Of a stretch of DNA of 64,000 nucleotides, positions 1-12,702 are shown piece after piece. The DNA comes from Scleromitrula shiraiana (lineage: Eukaryota > Ascomycota > Leotiomycetes > Helotiales > Sclerotiniaceae). Under the pieces are notes generated by a model that had not been told where the DNA came from, searched no databases, and saw nothing but the letters and a program-made list of their open reading frames with translations. The DNA is taken from the NCBI GenBank assembly GCA_028455995.1, contig JABELC010000004.1, positions 1,178,001 through 1,242,000 on the forward strand, read 5' to 3'. Position 1 is the first letter of the stretch. Every line of letters starts with the position of its first letter. The position numbers were made by a program, and so were the translations under genes.

Positions 1-346
1 ACATCTAAGGAGGACTCTCCTTCCTATTTTAGAAACTAGATTAGAATTAGAAGCTTCCTAACTACTACAATCTATTGTTCCTGCCTCCTTTTTAAACTCA
101 TGGTCCTACTTCCTCGTAACTACTAATGAGATTCTCATTCTAATTTACAAAAGACAAACACTCTCTCGTTTTTTGATTGAACCACATTTTGCTAGAAATA
201 CCACGCGACATTACTACTATATCTTTCCTCATTCTGTTTGGATTAGATATTTGAAGGCTTATATTCTTCCATTAATTAATCTCAATCAAGTAAAAAGAGA
301 ATTGTTATTCTCAATCCTCTCCATCTCCAAATTATCATCTCTAAGA
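1..346. other. Upstream region of first gene
   Basis: No gene is recognised here. The stretch is AT-leaning with CT-rich runs just before the first chosen ATG, as expected for a fungal promoter and 5' leader. The reading frame of the next gene stays open upstream to 173, but that extension looks like untranslated leader. Confidence 0.4.
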
Positions 347-1174
347 ATGTCATCACAACCACCCCCATCAACTCCTCTCAACAACCTCCTCTTAGCCCCT
401 TTGATACCTACCGTTCCTCGGTCATTTAGAAAGATAATAAGCTCTCATCCAACTACACAACTGCGGAGCAGTTCGCTTCGAAATCCCAAATTACTTTCCT
501 TTTACTTCAACCGGCAACCGATTCAGTCATATCAAAAACCCCAGTACCGACTTCCTCTACTCCAAAATTATGACATCTCAAAGCCAAAGGCGAGCTCCAT
601 TTCAACTGGCGCACCTACTTCTCAAACTGATCTTCCATACAACAACCAACCAGTCGTGACCAAAACACCGGCAAGACAAAGCACATGGACACGAGGAAAT
701 CGACACAAATTCACTTCTTGGAAAGGAGTAGGTAATGGATTAGCATCACTTTTTACTTCTACACCATTCGGTATGAAAACATACGAGACAAGAAATGAGA
801 GAATCCGATCGTCAACAACACTACCTCGCACTTCTCGATCTTCACCATCCAAACCAGAGCGAATGAGCACAGAACACTGGCAAGAACAGGATTGGGGGAG
901 AGAATTTGTAGAAGAAGAGGGCGGGTTAAGAGTGAAGATGTTAGAGATTGAGGAAGCGAAAACTCGAAGGAAAAATTTGGAAAAGAGGGAGGGCGCTGAG
1001 ATTGGAGGATCGAGCAACCCAACGGGGGTGAGGGTTGTTAATGGTATGATTATACCGGTACCCGTGAAGATGGATTCTAATATACGTGGTCATGATCACT
1101 TTTTCGTGAATGGATTTAGATCTGAGTCTGGACCTGGAGCTAAAGAAATGATGGATTGGATGGGTTTTAGATGA
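347..1174 (+). CDS. Hypothetical basic protein, 275 aa
   Basis: Single-exon frame from ATG 347 to TGA 1172-1174. I chose the internal ATG that begins MSSQPPPSTPLNN, because the 58 upstream residues read like translated leader. The protein starts with a Ser/Pro-rich, disordered-looking section, is rich in Arg, Lys, Ser and Thr, and has a short charged helix-like stretch around residues 185-215 (EEGGLRVKMLEIEEAKTRR). The C-terminal part is more ordered (GVRVVNGMIIPVPVKM, then GHDHFFVNGF) and is the likeliest conserved segment. No signal peptide or membrane segment is visible. I do not recognise the family. It stands alone, with repeat DNA downstream. Confidence 0.6.
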   Translation: MSSQPPPSTPLNNLLLAPLIPTVPRSFRKIISSHPTTQLRSSSLRNPKLLSFYFNRQPIQSYQKPQYRLPLLQNYDISKPKASSISTGAPTSQTDLPYNNQPVVTKTPARQSTWTRGNRHKFTSWKGVGNGLASLFTSTPFGMKTYETRNERIRSSTTLPRTSRSSPSKPERMSTEHWQEQDWGREFVEEEGGLRVKMLEIEEAKTRRKNLEKREGAEIGGSSNPTGVRVVNGMIIPVPVKMDSNIRGHDHFFVNGFRSESGPGAKEMMDWMGFR

Positions 1175-1610
1175 TTGGGTATTGCGATTGAAAGTGTTTT
1201 TTCTTAATTTTGGGTTACAAGAGCAGGAAGCTTTAGATTATTGTGTACTGCGGGTTGGGCTTTTGTTTACATGAACATCATGGACTGCTTTAGCCACTAG
1301 CAAGTACTTGGCATCTGGTTTTGGCAGCATACCTAGGTATTATAGTACTCATCAGCGTTTTACTCTATGTTTTCATGGTTTTAACAATAGAAAAACTTAC
1401 GCATGTACAAGATGTTTGTGTGAATTTAATCTTCAATTAGATATGCTTAACATCAGGTCTCTCGATAATTGCCACCTACTCAGAGGCCTAGAAACCAGTC
1501 TCAATATTCTTACTAGAGAATACTACCAATTGCAATAGCAGAAAACATGAGATATACTCTCGTCTGTTCTCTTGATGAATCAGAACACATGACGAAATCT
1601 AGAGAAAGTG
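1175..1610. other. 3' flank before repeat array
   Basis: No gene seen. It holds the T-rich 3' flank of the first gene and unique-looking sequence that leads into the repeat array beginning near 1611. Confidence 0.4.
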
Positions 1611-3475
1611 CTTCCATTTGTTGCATATCTCACCCAACTGCCTATTGCCATTAAACTTCAGAAATTTCCCTCTCAGATATGCAACAAGAGAACTCAATAA
1701 TAAGAAATTCATCCAATAATATCCATTATAAGATGAAAAATCACGGGACTAGAAGCAGTTTTGTTTTGTTGCATGTCTGTCTGTCTATGCATACAACTAT
1801 TGAATACATTCAATAAGAAATATTTCTGAGATATGCAACAAACCTATAGACCCAGTGACATCTGTGGGAAGCACGAGACCTTGGGATTTAATTTGTTGCA
1901 TATCTATACATGAAGCTGTTACATTAAGGATCAGGCTTTACTGCTATTTATTAGGCTCAGATGGGGGCTGTCTAGTTGTGCATCTATGGGGAATATAGGA
2001 ACTACGTCAGTTCTATAGGGACTTTATTAGTTATACGATACCGTAACGAACGCATTCATCAAGCTCCAGCTTTTACCTACGGTACTGCTAATAGACTCAG
2101 ATAGGGAGTCCCTCCCCAGTTGTATATCTATAGGTGTTATAGGGTATTCATTATAAGCCTGGCTACCTTACCGAACGCGTTCGACAAACTCAAATTTTTC
2201 CTTCAGATATGCAACAAACTAATATTATCAAGCTGATATCACTTGACCTATCACTTGATATTTCCTATCCTAGTCACCTACTAGACATAAACTTTTGTTG
2301 CAGGTCTAACCTTGAACCCTTGACAATGCCTATAGGCAATGGACTCAATTTTTCTTTCTAGATGTGCAACAAAAACTTCAATCTAGATTCAGGCCCAATG
2401 ATGTCTAAGGAAAAAACGGGATCTAGAGCACTTTGTCGCATATCTACCTCCTATATTTTAATGTTATTAAGCAACAGACTCAGAGATTCTCTTCTAGATA
2501 TGCAACAAAATCTCCAGAACTGAAGGTGCAGTGAGGTTGGTCGATTTATATTCATTTCTTGCATACCTACCCTCACATCGTCGACACTCGCATAATCAAC
2601 ATTCGCATAGACGGAACTTTCCCCGATATACGAAAAGACACTACACACTGTGTGACAAGATGTAATTTTTAGTGAGACCAACCAATCGCGAAAATAAAAT
2701 GAAGCACAGACTTGGTAATTTTTGGTTGCATATCTACTACACTTCGCCGCGGTAACACGGTCGAATAATATATGTAACATGACTAGAGAATGAAACACGG
2801 GAGTAGTTGAAGATTTGTTGCATGTCTAATTCAATATTAATGCCTATAGGCAATAGAATCAGAAATTTCCTTTATAGATCTGCAACGAATCAAAAACTAC
2901 CGCCTGACATATACATTCGGATGCGGTAATATACACGAAAATCACAGGATGTAAATAGCATTTGTTGCATATCTATATTCCTATAGGCAATAAACTCAGG
3001 TTTTTTATATCAGCTATGCAGCACACTCATAGCTACCACCTGACATATACGATCGGATGCAATAATACGGGTGGAAGACACGGGACTAGAAGTGTTCTGT
3101 ACACATCTATAATTACCTATTGGTAATTGTCTATGGGCAATAACTCAAAATAATCTTATATTAGATATGCAACAAACCAACTAACACCTGACATATAACT
3201 AAACATCCAATAAAATACACAAGAAACACAAGAAGCACGAGACCCAAGGTGTTTTGTTGCACATCTAATTAATTGCCTATTGCCTATAGGCATTAAGCTT
3301 GAATTTTTCCAGATATAAGAATAGATATGTAACAAATGGACAACCAACTATAGTAAATTCAATGACCAAACATGTGCGGACCACGGGATTAATAAAACTC
3401 TTTTGTTGCATGTCTGATTGCTATCGCCTATGGACATTAAGCTCGATTTTTCCTCTTATACATGCAATAAATGAA
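1611..3475. repeat. Degenerate satellite-like array of inverted-repeat units
   Basis: A motif close to TTTGTTGCATATCT recurs at about 1617, 1765, 1892, 2294, 2432, 2555, 2721, 2814, 2961, 3095, 3253 and 3402. Its reverse complement, close to AGATATGCAACAAA, recurs between them at about 1675, 1829, 2205, 2360, 2496, 2876, 3011, 3163 and 3323. Spacing of same-orientation copies is mostly 123-176 bases. Units also share a CACGGGACTAGAAG-like box just before the TTTGTTGC motif and a palindromic box close to TGCCTATAGGCA with CTCAGAATTTTCC after it. An internal pair without the core motif (about 1947-1995 and 2090-2140) looks like two more diverged units. No coding frame survives. It resembles nested MITE-like elements or a decayed minisatellite; the class is not recognised. 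Confidence 0.85.
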
Positions 3476-3929
3476 TGACTGACTAAATACTTATAATATA
3501 GTAGACCCAACGACTAAACATGTGTATGTGGTGAGAATTGGTAAGCGGATGAGATTGGATGATGAGATGAGAGATAGGGAAATTCTTCTACCGAGTTCAC
3601 TACATAGTTTGACCCCTATGATTTAGATACTCTCAAGCAAAACACAACATGTGAGTATATATGGGTAGTAAATGAAATGAATGAATGAATGATATATTCC
3701 TTATTAATAAGGAGATCGATTATTAATCGTTCATTATCATAAATAATAGTAAACACATTTAGAATTAGAATTTGAGAAAAAACCATGAATGAGTACCACT
3801 TATCACTCGCCACTCACCACTCACCACTCAACGCCTCCAATCAACCAGAAGTATTCATCCATCGAATGCATCGTCCTCCCATTCAATTTATCTTAGAAGG
3901 ATCTCCCAATTAAATCAAATCAAATCAAA
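3476..3929. other. Intergenic, array to yvc1 3' end
   Basis: No gene seen. It contains short simple repeats such as GAATGAATGAATGA near 3675 and a run of AAATC repeats near 3915 beside the yvc1 stop codon. Confidence 0.4.
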
Positions 3930-6318
3930 TCAATCAGTCCGACCCTCTCCATCCGCCTCTCTCTCTGCTTCACCCTCCCTCACTCCCCTTCCCTTTCCCT
4001 TCTCCTTCTCACCCAACAACTTAACAACCAACTCCTTCAACTCCCTCACCTCCCCCCTCAACGCCCTGACCTCCCTAGTTGCCTCATCACTTTCCACATT
4101 CGGCCTCACCCTCTCCACCACCTTCGCCCACCCATCCCTCTCAAAATCCACTTCCTGCTCATTTTGTTCCCACTCCTCCGTCGTATCATCATCCTCCTCC
4201 CCCCTCTTCCTATTGTCCCTAACCAACTTGGCCGATCTCATTTCGAACGCCGCCGCAAACATGAGAAGCGGGGAATAGATAATCGCCATGACGTAATCGT
4301 TAAGTTTCGCGTATCGTTTTCGCGACATCCACCATTCGAAGGGAAGGATTAGGAAGAATATTTCGATTAGGTTGAGAGGGGCTATGAAGACGTTTTCGTC
4401 GGGGGCTCGAACGAATTGCATGGTTTTTTGGGAGAAGAGTGCCATGTATTCGTCAATGGCGTTGTCGGTTATGTCTTCGTATGCGGAGTTGTAAAGAGCA
4501 ATGAGGATGTTTAGAAGGACAACCATGACAACGAAGGTAAAGACGTAGTAGAGGATGATACCAAAAGGAGGAGCGAAATTATCGAAACCGGAGAAATCCG
4601 GCGATTGCATTACAGCGTTGGCCATGGCTTGAAGAATGAACACTGTTGCGTCTGCGTTGGAATCTGCATTGTCCATTCCGATAAAAGCTTGGAGAAATCC
4701 GATTATAATGACGATTAGAAGAGCGAAGAAGATTAGAGATTCTTTCATCATTACTTTGAGGACGACAAGCATAGCTCCGAAGAATCGGATTGAATCGAGG
4801 TAGAGGAGTAATCTCATCCAGAACATTGGTGCAGAGAAGGCTAAATACATATGTCAGTAAACGAACCTAGGGGATAGCAAGAAGTAGAACACGAACCCAA
4901 GAAGTTATAACTAAGCTCATTAAACTTCTCGCGTTGAGCATCATGTAACGGATGACCCAAAGCAATAATTCTCGTAACCAAACTCGTCGTAAGAAGCGCA
5001 TAAAGAACCAAATTAAAAACATTCCAAAAACCAATATAATACCTCCCCACCTTCCAAAACTTGCTAAACTCATCGCACAAGAAGCCAGCTGTGAAGATAT
5101 AAAGAATAACCTCCACAACATCCAAATCACCCGTCGGATTAACCGTATTAATAGCACCGGTATAGAGTGCTAAATAGATCAGGGAAAAGATGATTTGAGT
5201 AGCATTTTGGTAAATCGGAGCACGCATTCGATCGGGATCAACGTGAGTCCAATAATTCGTATTGTCCTTCTTCTTGTAATCGACAAATTGGGAAGGATCA
5301 TTTTCATCTTGGACGAGCCAACCTCTCCAAAGATAATTGACGCATTTTTGGTATCCAGATGATCCTGTAACTCGAAGCGCATGGAGATCTACGGCTCGCT
5401 CGATCACATTCGTGGGCGCGGTTTGCTCTCCGTCGATTAGAATTGAATATCTCTTGAGAAGAATATCTTGGAGAAGATAGTTTTGATCATCTTCGGTTTC
5501 AATCCTACAATCCCATATCATTAGTATCGATCCAATCCAAACCAAACTAACCAACCAGGTCCAACACTTGTTCTCCCCAAAACACCTAAAACCAAAGAGA
5601 AGGAAAGAAACATACAACTGCTTAGCCAAAACCTCACAAGCCACCGCCCTCCCCTCAAGTAAATCCGCATCCCAAAGTTCCCTCCCCGCCTGCCGCTTAA
5701 ACCACCTCTTACAAACCAACAGCGCATAAACAACACAAGCCCTATATTCCTTTCCGCCTGCTTCCCTGGCCGCCTCAATGACACCCTTTGTGATGATTTT
5801 TGAATGCGCGCATGTTATTTGGGATTCTTCTAGCTCGCAGGGAATGGTGGCTTCGATTAGGTGGCGCAAGCGGAGAGCGGTTTTTGTGACTTCGAGGGGG
5901 GAGATGGCGGGGGGGAGGGGGGTTTCGTGACTGGGGAGGAGGCGTTCGCGGGCGGAAGATATGCTGGTGGGGAAGAGGTGTTGGTCGGCGCTGGAGCAGG
6001 GGGGTGGTTAGCTTGTTTGTCTTAATTTGATCGATTGTTATGTCATGGATTGATATCAATGTAGAAGAAGTGCGCAAAAATAAAAACAAAACCGAAGTAC
6101 AACATCAGCACTAGCTAACAATACAACAAATGTATTCATTAGAAGAGGAAGCCATCTCAACCCCTCCTACTGTGTCGTGCTTTTCATACTTCTACCTCCT
6201 CCCTCACATCTCTCAGCAAGCCCACAGCGCAAGCTATAGATAGCTCTTATCGCAATGCATAACAAATAAATATAACATACCTCCCATCCAACCCAAACAA
6301 TTTCTTCCACTGAACCAT
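3930..6318 (-). CDS. yvc1: Vacuolar TRP-type cation channel Yvc1
   Basis: Predicted to release Ca2+ from the vacuole as a TRP-family channel. Four exons on the minus strand: 6281-6318, 5616-5990, 4897-5504 and 3930-4840. Introns have GTATGT, GTATGT and GTTCGT donors. Coding length is 1932 nt, a whole 643 codons plus stop, close to yeast Yvc1 (about 675 aa). The first exon is only 38 nt (MVQWKKLFGLDG) and is joined over a 290-base intron; this start keeps frame and has a consensus donor. The N-terminal half is soluble with basic helices. Membrane segments follow from about residue 210, then the pore region with FWMRLLLYLDSIRFFGAML, KVMMKES and the segment leading to NILIALYNSAYEDI. The tail is very acidic and then coiled-coil-like (REVRALRGEVRELKELVVKLLG). 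Family assignment is from recognition of these conserved blocks. Confidence 0.9.
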
Positions 6319-7041
6319 ATTTCGCTATTATTTTCCTATCAATCCTTGAATTCCAATATGAAAAAAAAATCCTTCTTCGCCAGGGAAAAAAAAAGATGAA
6401 GGAATAAAATTCGTTAGCTAGCTAGCTTCCAAACTAATGGTTGAAGTTGAAAGAGCAAAAAGCGGGTGGTCTTGCGCTATCTGCCAAGCTATCAATCACA
6501 ATCACAATAAATAACTTGGAAGTAATAGGTGGAAGGTGGAACCAGGGATTCTGCCGCATCGCATTTTTTGAGACTAATAACATGACGTAGGAATTTCGAT
6601 TCTGAATACTGTATATAGAGCATATATAATATGTAGTGTAATTATCGAGTATATATGAATAATATCGTAAGTTTGGTTTACAATTGAAGGAAGATAGGAT
6701 AGGAGGAAAGATTGATATTTACGTGGATGGTAGATATTTATCGATTGACTTTAGCTGTGTATGTAGATCATTCTATCTATAGTATCAACGAAGCAGGGGG
6801 AGGTCCTGCCATTAATGCATCCCGCCCAAAGCTCAAAAATATTACATCACAATACGATATGTTTTCTGGACTAAACGACATCAAAGTTCAAGCCCGAGTA
6901 ACAATAATCTAAGATTTTACAAATAAATATACAATCTATCAGAGATATCTATCTATCAATGAACCATTCACTCATCTCTACTATATCACCATCCCCACCA
7001 CATCCAACCCAATTGTCACCTCAAATATACCCATTACCAAT
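6319..7041. other. Intergenic between yvc1 and spf1
   Basis: yvc1 upstream region and spf1 3' flank. No gene seen. It is AT-rich with a GCTAGCTAGC palindrome near 6418 and poly-A runs near 6360 and 6385. Confidence 0.4.
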
Positions 7042-10000
7042 TCATGACCCATTAACCCTCCCCACCAACTTCCTCTCCAACTCCTCCACCTCCCTCTTTG
7101 CCCTCTCCTCCTCCGCCCTTATAATCCTCAAGTTCTCCTCCTCCAGCCTTACCCTCTCCCGTTCCAACTGATCCGGCCTCCTAATCGCAATATCCTTTGG
7201 TTTGAGATCACTAAAAAGCGCCTTCAGGACTTTCTCGATAACGAAGCAACCCGCGTAATCCGCGATCATGATAGACGTCATGGTGATTTTGAATTCCGTG
7301 GAGAAGGGGACGAGTTTTAGTTTTTCGTTGATCTCGGGGATGAATTCCGTGGAGCAGGAGAAGGCGATTCCGGTTACGCCGAGGATGCCGTAGTACATTC
7401 CTTTGTTTTCTGCGAAGTGGATTGTTAGCAATAGCTATGATTGGAGGTTTTGGACATGACTTACCGGATAATCCCTCGCGGAAAGGTCGACCTTGGAAAT
7501 TGATGGCAAATGTAGAAATTGACTGGATCAATTGCAATAGGTATACAGCGCTGTTGAGGAGTGATGGAGCAAATTCTCCTTCAAGATCGATATCTGAATC
7601 ACGCCTAATATGATGTTAATACCCCGAATATACAACAGAAGATGGGAATAACTTACGGGGCGAGTCTATCGCAGAAACGAGCGATATAAAGAAGAGTAAC
7701 GATATGAATCGCAAATTGTCCCAAAATAGAACCAATGATATAATAGTTAAAGATATTAGGTTGTGGTCGTTCCTTGGAAAGTCCCTCGACCGACTTAGCT
7801 CTGGAGATTGACAAAAAGCAAACACTCATAAGCATTCCACTAATTGTAATCTGACCATCACTAAATTTGATGCCCTCGAGGTACAAAACACTCAAACTAT
7901 AGGCACTAATGAGACAGTTAAGAGCCAAGATCTTGTACATCTGAATGGTTGCAACAAGTGTACAACGACCTTGTCGAATGATGTTGGGAATAGCAATGAC
8001 GTTACTCAATTTACTGGTGAATGGAGCTGCGACAGATGCATCACCAAGTTTGATAGCTGGGGGTTCATCATCGAGTTCCATGTCCATCATAGATTGCGTC
8101 ATCTTATCAGCGAGATTGGTTGATGCCTGTTGAGCAGGGCTAGGTTTAGGTTGACCGTTGATGAGAGCTTGAGCTGCGGGTGAAGTGATAGTTTCAACAG
8201 GTTTAGGTCTGTTTGCATGAGCTTCCAAGAGTTCAACTGTGGTGTTTTTCCTTTGTGCTTCTCTTTCCATAGCTTTAGCGTAATGTGGGTTCGTTGGCCC
8301 AGGGGCATATAAATGAGCAATAAGTATTGGAACTGGAGGTTGAGGTTGATTGAAACGTTGCATCATAGCACATTGTTTCTCATATATATCCTTCATTCTA
8401 GTATTTCTAGAGTGTTCTGCAATCTTGTCGAGGTCCTCCATAGATCCATTAAGTAAGGCAACACCAATGTGAGCTTGTTTCAATGCTCCGACATCATTTG
8501 TGCCATCACCAGCCATAAGAGTGTGGTAACCAAGATCTCTCAAACCAGTAAGAATCTCTTCCTTTTGTTTAGGAGATACACGAGCGTATACCCATGCGTA
8601 TCTGTAGATTGTCTTCAATGCAGGTTGACCCTTGAACTTTGCCAGAGCATAACCAGTTATGCAAAGATCGTTGTTCTTAACGATCTTCTCATCGAATGCT
8701 TGGGTAGGATCAACTGGAATACTGATAGAATCATCAACACTTCTCCAAACAAGTTTCTCGCCAGAATCATCATGTTCAGGCGCGTCAAGAATAAGAACAT
8801 CTCTATCCACAATCTCCACTTCTTTTGCGACATGGATAGCTGTCAAAGGATTGTCACCAGTAATCATGACAACACGATGGCTACTCTCATTAAGCATCTG
8901 AACAGACTTCTTAGCATCAGGCTTGAGAGGACAATGCAGAACCAAGAACCCAGCGAAGTTAAGATCGCATTCAACCTCCTCACGAGTCAAATCGTTAATC
9001 TTTCCAGAGCCGAGTTCAACATCCAAAGCTCTGTAAGCTAAAGCCAGTACACGTGATCCCTTTCTAGTGAAATATTTGAAAGTTTCTTCGTAGTTTGCAG
9101 GAACATTGACCAACATCTTCATGATAGTCTCAGGAGCTCCCTTCACACTAATATAAGTGAGTTTGGCTTTTTTGCCCGTCTGAAGATTGGTCATGTTAAC
9201 TGTAGCAACGGAGCTTTGTCGTTTCAAGGCAGATGAGAATTGGAAGCGACGCTTAATCTGGACAGATGTTGAAGCTGTTGCACCTGGTGAGCTAGTCTTA
9301 CTGGCGAGAATATCGTTTTTGCCAAGGGACCATCCCAAGGAAGTCAGTGTAGCCTTTTCCATAGGGTCCCCAACGATGTCTCCTTCATCCAATCTAACAA
9401 GAGCATGAGCTGTAGCAAGAACGATTGTGGTATGGACACCAGCCTGTAATACAGGGGTAATGTGGCTGTGTGCACCATCACTTTCCTGAGGAGTATCGGT
9501 ACCAGAGTGACCAAGACCAAGACCAGCAATACCTTCCACGACCAAGTCTTCACCAGTCAAAGTACCTGTCTTATCAAAACAAGCAACATCGATTCGTCCG
9601 GCAAAGGGAATGCGGAATGGTTCGGTACAATAGATAGCGTAACGGCTGAGAGCTGCTAAGCTAGTATTAACTGCGAGACTGAGCTCCATTGGCAATTCCG
9701 GAGGCACGACACTGGTAACGATCATGACACAGTCCAATAAGAGCTTAGATCGCTTTCTATCCTTTCTCACACCTTCATCCCAAACGTACCAGGAGGCGGC
9801 GATTGCGAAGATTAACAAAAAGAGAATGAAGAATAATGCTTCGGCATTATTGGCAGATACTCGTTCGGTAGAATAGATCATGGTTCGAACCAAACTTCCT
9901 TGTGAGGTTTCAAATCCGGTTCTAACAACAATAGCCATAGCGCCATTATCCGGAGGGGTTGGGACACCCGAAGCTACCTTGGGTCTTTCCTCATCAGCAT

Positions 10001-11166
10001 TTCCATGGGTAACTTGTAAGATCTTTGTTCCACCATAAAGGAATGCATTCTTATCTAAACCTTCTGGCTCGAGGGTCGCGTTCGCTGGTCTGAGTTGAAC
10101 CGAGTCTTTCAATAATGGTGTACTTTCTCCAGATAACATGGCCTCGTTAACAATTGCACTTCCCTCGACCAAAATCATATCACAGGCCACCCCACTATCC
10201 TCCTTAGTTCGACCAACCGAAACCAAATCTCCAGGTAGCAGTTTATCACTCTGGGTTTCTTCCCATTTACCGACTCTATAAACCAAAATATCATATGGTT
10301 TGATGCTCATTCCGCGGAATTCGTTCAAGGTTCTTTGACGTTGCCAGACCACAGTACTCTCAAATCCAACCAACATAACAAGTGTAAACAAAGAGTAGTA
10401 CCAATATTCATCCAACATCCACAATCCAACACAGAAAACTTGGAAAACGAAGAATGGTGCCACGGCATGTTCTTTAAACAACTCCGAGAAAGTGGGAACC
10501 GGAATATCAAAGGTATTATCGCCATAATGTTGTTGAATCCTAGTAAGCTCAGATTGAGTCTCTATACCTCTAGATTTCTGATAAACCCCCAAAAGCGGCT
10601 TCGGTTCTTGATCAATCGAATATTCAAGAGGGGCAAAAGAATTAATCGTAGGATCGTAAAGGAATCGGCGTTTTTGAAAGAGAAAAGACACATTATTTTT
10701 GCCTCCGGCATTATCCCTAACGATTTCACAAATATCCGCAGATCCAGCATTGACAGCAGGATGAACCTTAATCAATTTGGCATCCGCAACGGATTTTGCA
10801 GAAGTGGATGTGAAGAAGGCTCGAAGGTTAACGTTCCAATGTGTGCTCAGCCAAACCAAACTCTGAGCCGTAATAATCGTCGCGCACCATACAAAAGTCC
10901 ATTCTTGTCCCCCAATATGTAAATCGTAGAGTTCCTGCGAGAGATAGTATCGAAAGAAGATGGGCCATATAATCGCAAAGGGCCAGATATATGTATGTAA
11001 GTATAGCGGCACTGTGTAAGTAATAATGTTAGCAATGGAAGGAAAGCTAGATACAGTATGTATGTATTGATATGGAAATGAAACCAGAATAGATAGAGAA
11101 AGATTACTAACATGGATTGTGCAATGTTGCCGACGCAATCATAGGATTATCCACAAGAGGCGCCAT
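7042..11166 (-). CDS. spf1: ER P5A-type ATPase Spf1
   Basis: P5A P-type ATPase of the endoplasmic reticulum. The family removes mis-inserted transmembrane segments and influences sterol, manganese and glycosylation homeostasis. Exons are 11112-11166, 7657-11011, 7465-7604 and 7042-7409, with GTTAGT and GTAAGT donors and introns of 100, 52 and 55 bases. Total 3918 nt, 1305 aa (yeast Spf1 is about 1215). Visible signatures: the P5 membrane motif PPELPMELS, phosphorylation site FDKTGTLTGED with Asp near residue 498, TGDNPLTAIHVA, and hinge MAGDGTNDVGALK near 850. Several C-terminal membrane segments follow, ending in a highly charged coiled tail (EEERAKREVEELERKL). The N-terminal exon MAPLVDNPMIASATLHNP joins in frame to LPLYLHTYIWPF. 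Numerous antisense frames over it are shadows. Confidence 0.95.
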
Positions 11167-11603
11167 TGCGCAAAACCGTGGAATTGAATAAACTTGCGTT
11201 GAAGCTATATTCGAATTTCACAATAAATGGTCAAGCATATGTGGCACTGATTATAATTTATGAGGCCAAACTTTCTTTTATCAACGAAGCGGCCGGCGAT
11301 TCTGGTATTCGCTTATTAGTAATGAAGGCTGAGCTTTCTCTATGAAATAGATGCATGCATTTTATTGGTTAAATTCATTATGTAATTAAGTGACAATTGT
11401 GACGTTGTCGAATCTCGAATATGAACGAATCAGGAAGAAGAACCTCAGGATATATGGATAATTTAGATGTTTCTTTGGATTAGCCCTACTAGATATTTGA
11501 TTTGAGCACCGCTAGATAACTATTCTCATATTGGCTATATATTCCCACGATGGAGTTATGATTATCTACTTCGATATCCAACTTCTAATGCCTACAATGG
11601 ATT
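11167..11603. other. Upstream region of spf1
   Basis: No gene seen. This holds the likely spf1 promoter and the 3' side of the adjacent dead monooxygenase. Confidence 0.4.
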
Positions 11604-12702
11604 TTACGACCATCGTTTGCAGCTTTGGATCTCCCAAGACAAAGGGTTAGTACTCGAGAATTCTATTCTGAAAGAGATTTTGATGGGAAGATTGTATGGA
11701 ACTAAAACTAAAGCTAGTACCAATTGATGTAGTACAATAATCATTGAGAAACAATCCTTCGGATCCAAACTCTTCGATTTCTCAAGTGCAAAATCGTACA
11801 GTTTCTGTTTACTAGCCGTCCAAGTCCAGAAGGGAGGCTCGAGTGGCCAACCAATGAGCCAGTAGTATTTTGTTGATTCAGCATCTGGGGCCATCTCGTT
11901 GAGAACTACGAATTTTCGGACGTCGGAGTTCATGGCTGCGTACGCGGAATGCGCGAATGATAGCTGTTTTTCGTATTACGCTTTGGTGAGGGTTACTTCG
12001 CCTGTTACTTGGGCGATGGGTACGATTTCTGGTTGGGCTTTTCCGTCGAAGAGATAATTTCGCACTTGGATTGTGTGGTTAGATAATCGTCTTATGTGTG
12101 GGATCCATAGATAGGATCTTACTTGGACTTAGTGCTCTATCGGCACCGACGAGAATATTTCATGTTGCAGAAGTGTCATCCACAAAATGCAAGGTAACAG
12201 TATTGTCCTTTTCTTCAATGCTAGTCATTTTCGTATTCCATTGAAGATCAATTTTAGTTGAGAGCCATTCTTTCAACTTAGGACGGTTAGCACGAATATA
12301 CTCTATTCTCTCGTTAGACTGAATGCTAGGCTTTCCCTCTTCCTTGTAGAGAACAAATTAAGATGATAATTCGAGAGGAACCAGATGGCTGACTTGTGAT
12401 ACTGGTGGGAGATCATCTGGAAGAGATGATCGAAGATCATCAAGTATCCTGTATATGATTAGCACGTGAAGCATGAATGTGGAGTGTAGATAAGTAGATA
12501 CATACCAATGAAGCGCAATAGACTATCCTTGGAAACGAGAGTGAAGAGATTCATCACGTTCAAAAATTTGGAATGTAATTCCTTATTTGCGAAGTGCTTG
12601 GGCTAAAGCCAGACCACCAAGTCCAAATTGTTTCCTTTCCAACCAAACCCTTCTCAAACTCTCACATTTTGTCACCACAACCAACGCTTCAACTCTCCCC
12701 AT
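11604..12702 (-). pseudogene. FAD-dependent monooxygenase relic with multiple stops
   Basis: The minus strand encodes a decayed flavoprotein monooxygenase of the salicylate-hydroxylase-like type. From a possible start at 12702 it reads into FGLGGLALAQALRK, stop, GITFQIFERDESL, matching the FAD-binding Rossmann motif and the IFERD strand. Then comes SRFQG, stop, SIALHW and a plausible GTATGT intron near 12505. The next exon contains LPPVSQVSHLVPLELSS, stop, FVLYKEEGKPSIQ, then TSAT, stop, NILVGADRALSP (the GADG-like motif), VTLTKA, stop, YEKQLSFAHSAY, and a readable tail (residues such as YYWLIGWPLEPPFWTW). At least five stops are in frame. Three read as CAA to TAA and one as TGG to TAG. The first GxG glycines are also lost. 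Family recognition is by these motifs only. Confidence 0.8.

Noticed and set aside
173..346. Longer start for the first gene
   Set aside because: The added 58 residues look like translated AT-rich leader with no conserved feature.
1611..3475. CRISPR-like spaced repeats
   Set aside because: Repeats alternate in orientation, diverge, and spacers are related; the organism is a eukaryote.
8469..9041. 190-residue plus-strand frame over spf1
   Set aside because: Antisense shadow of conserved P-type ATPase coding sequence.
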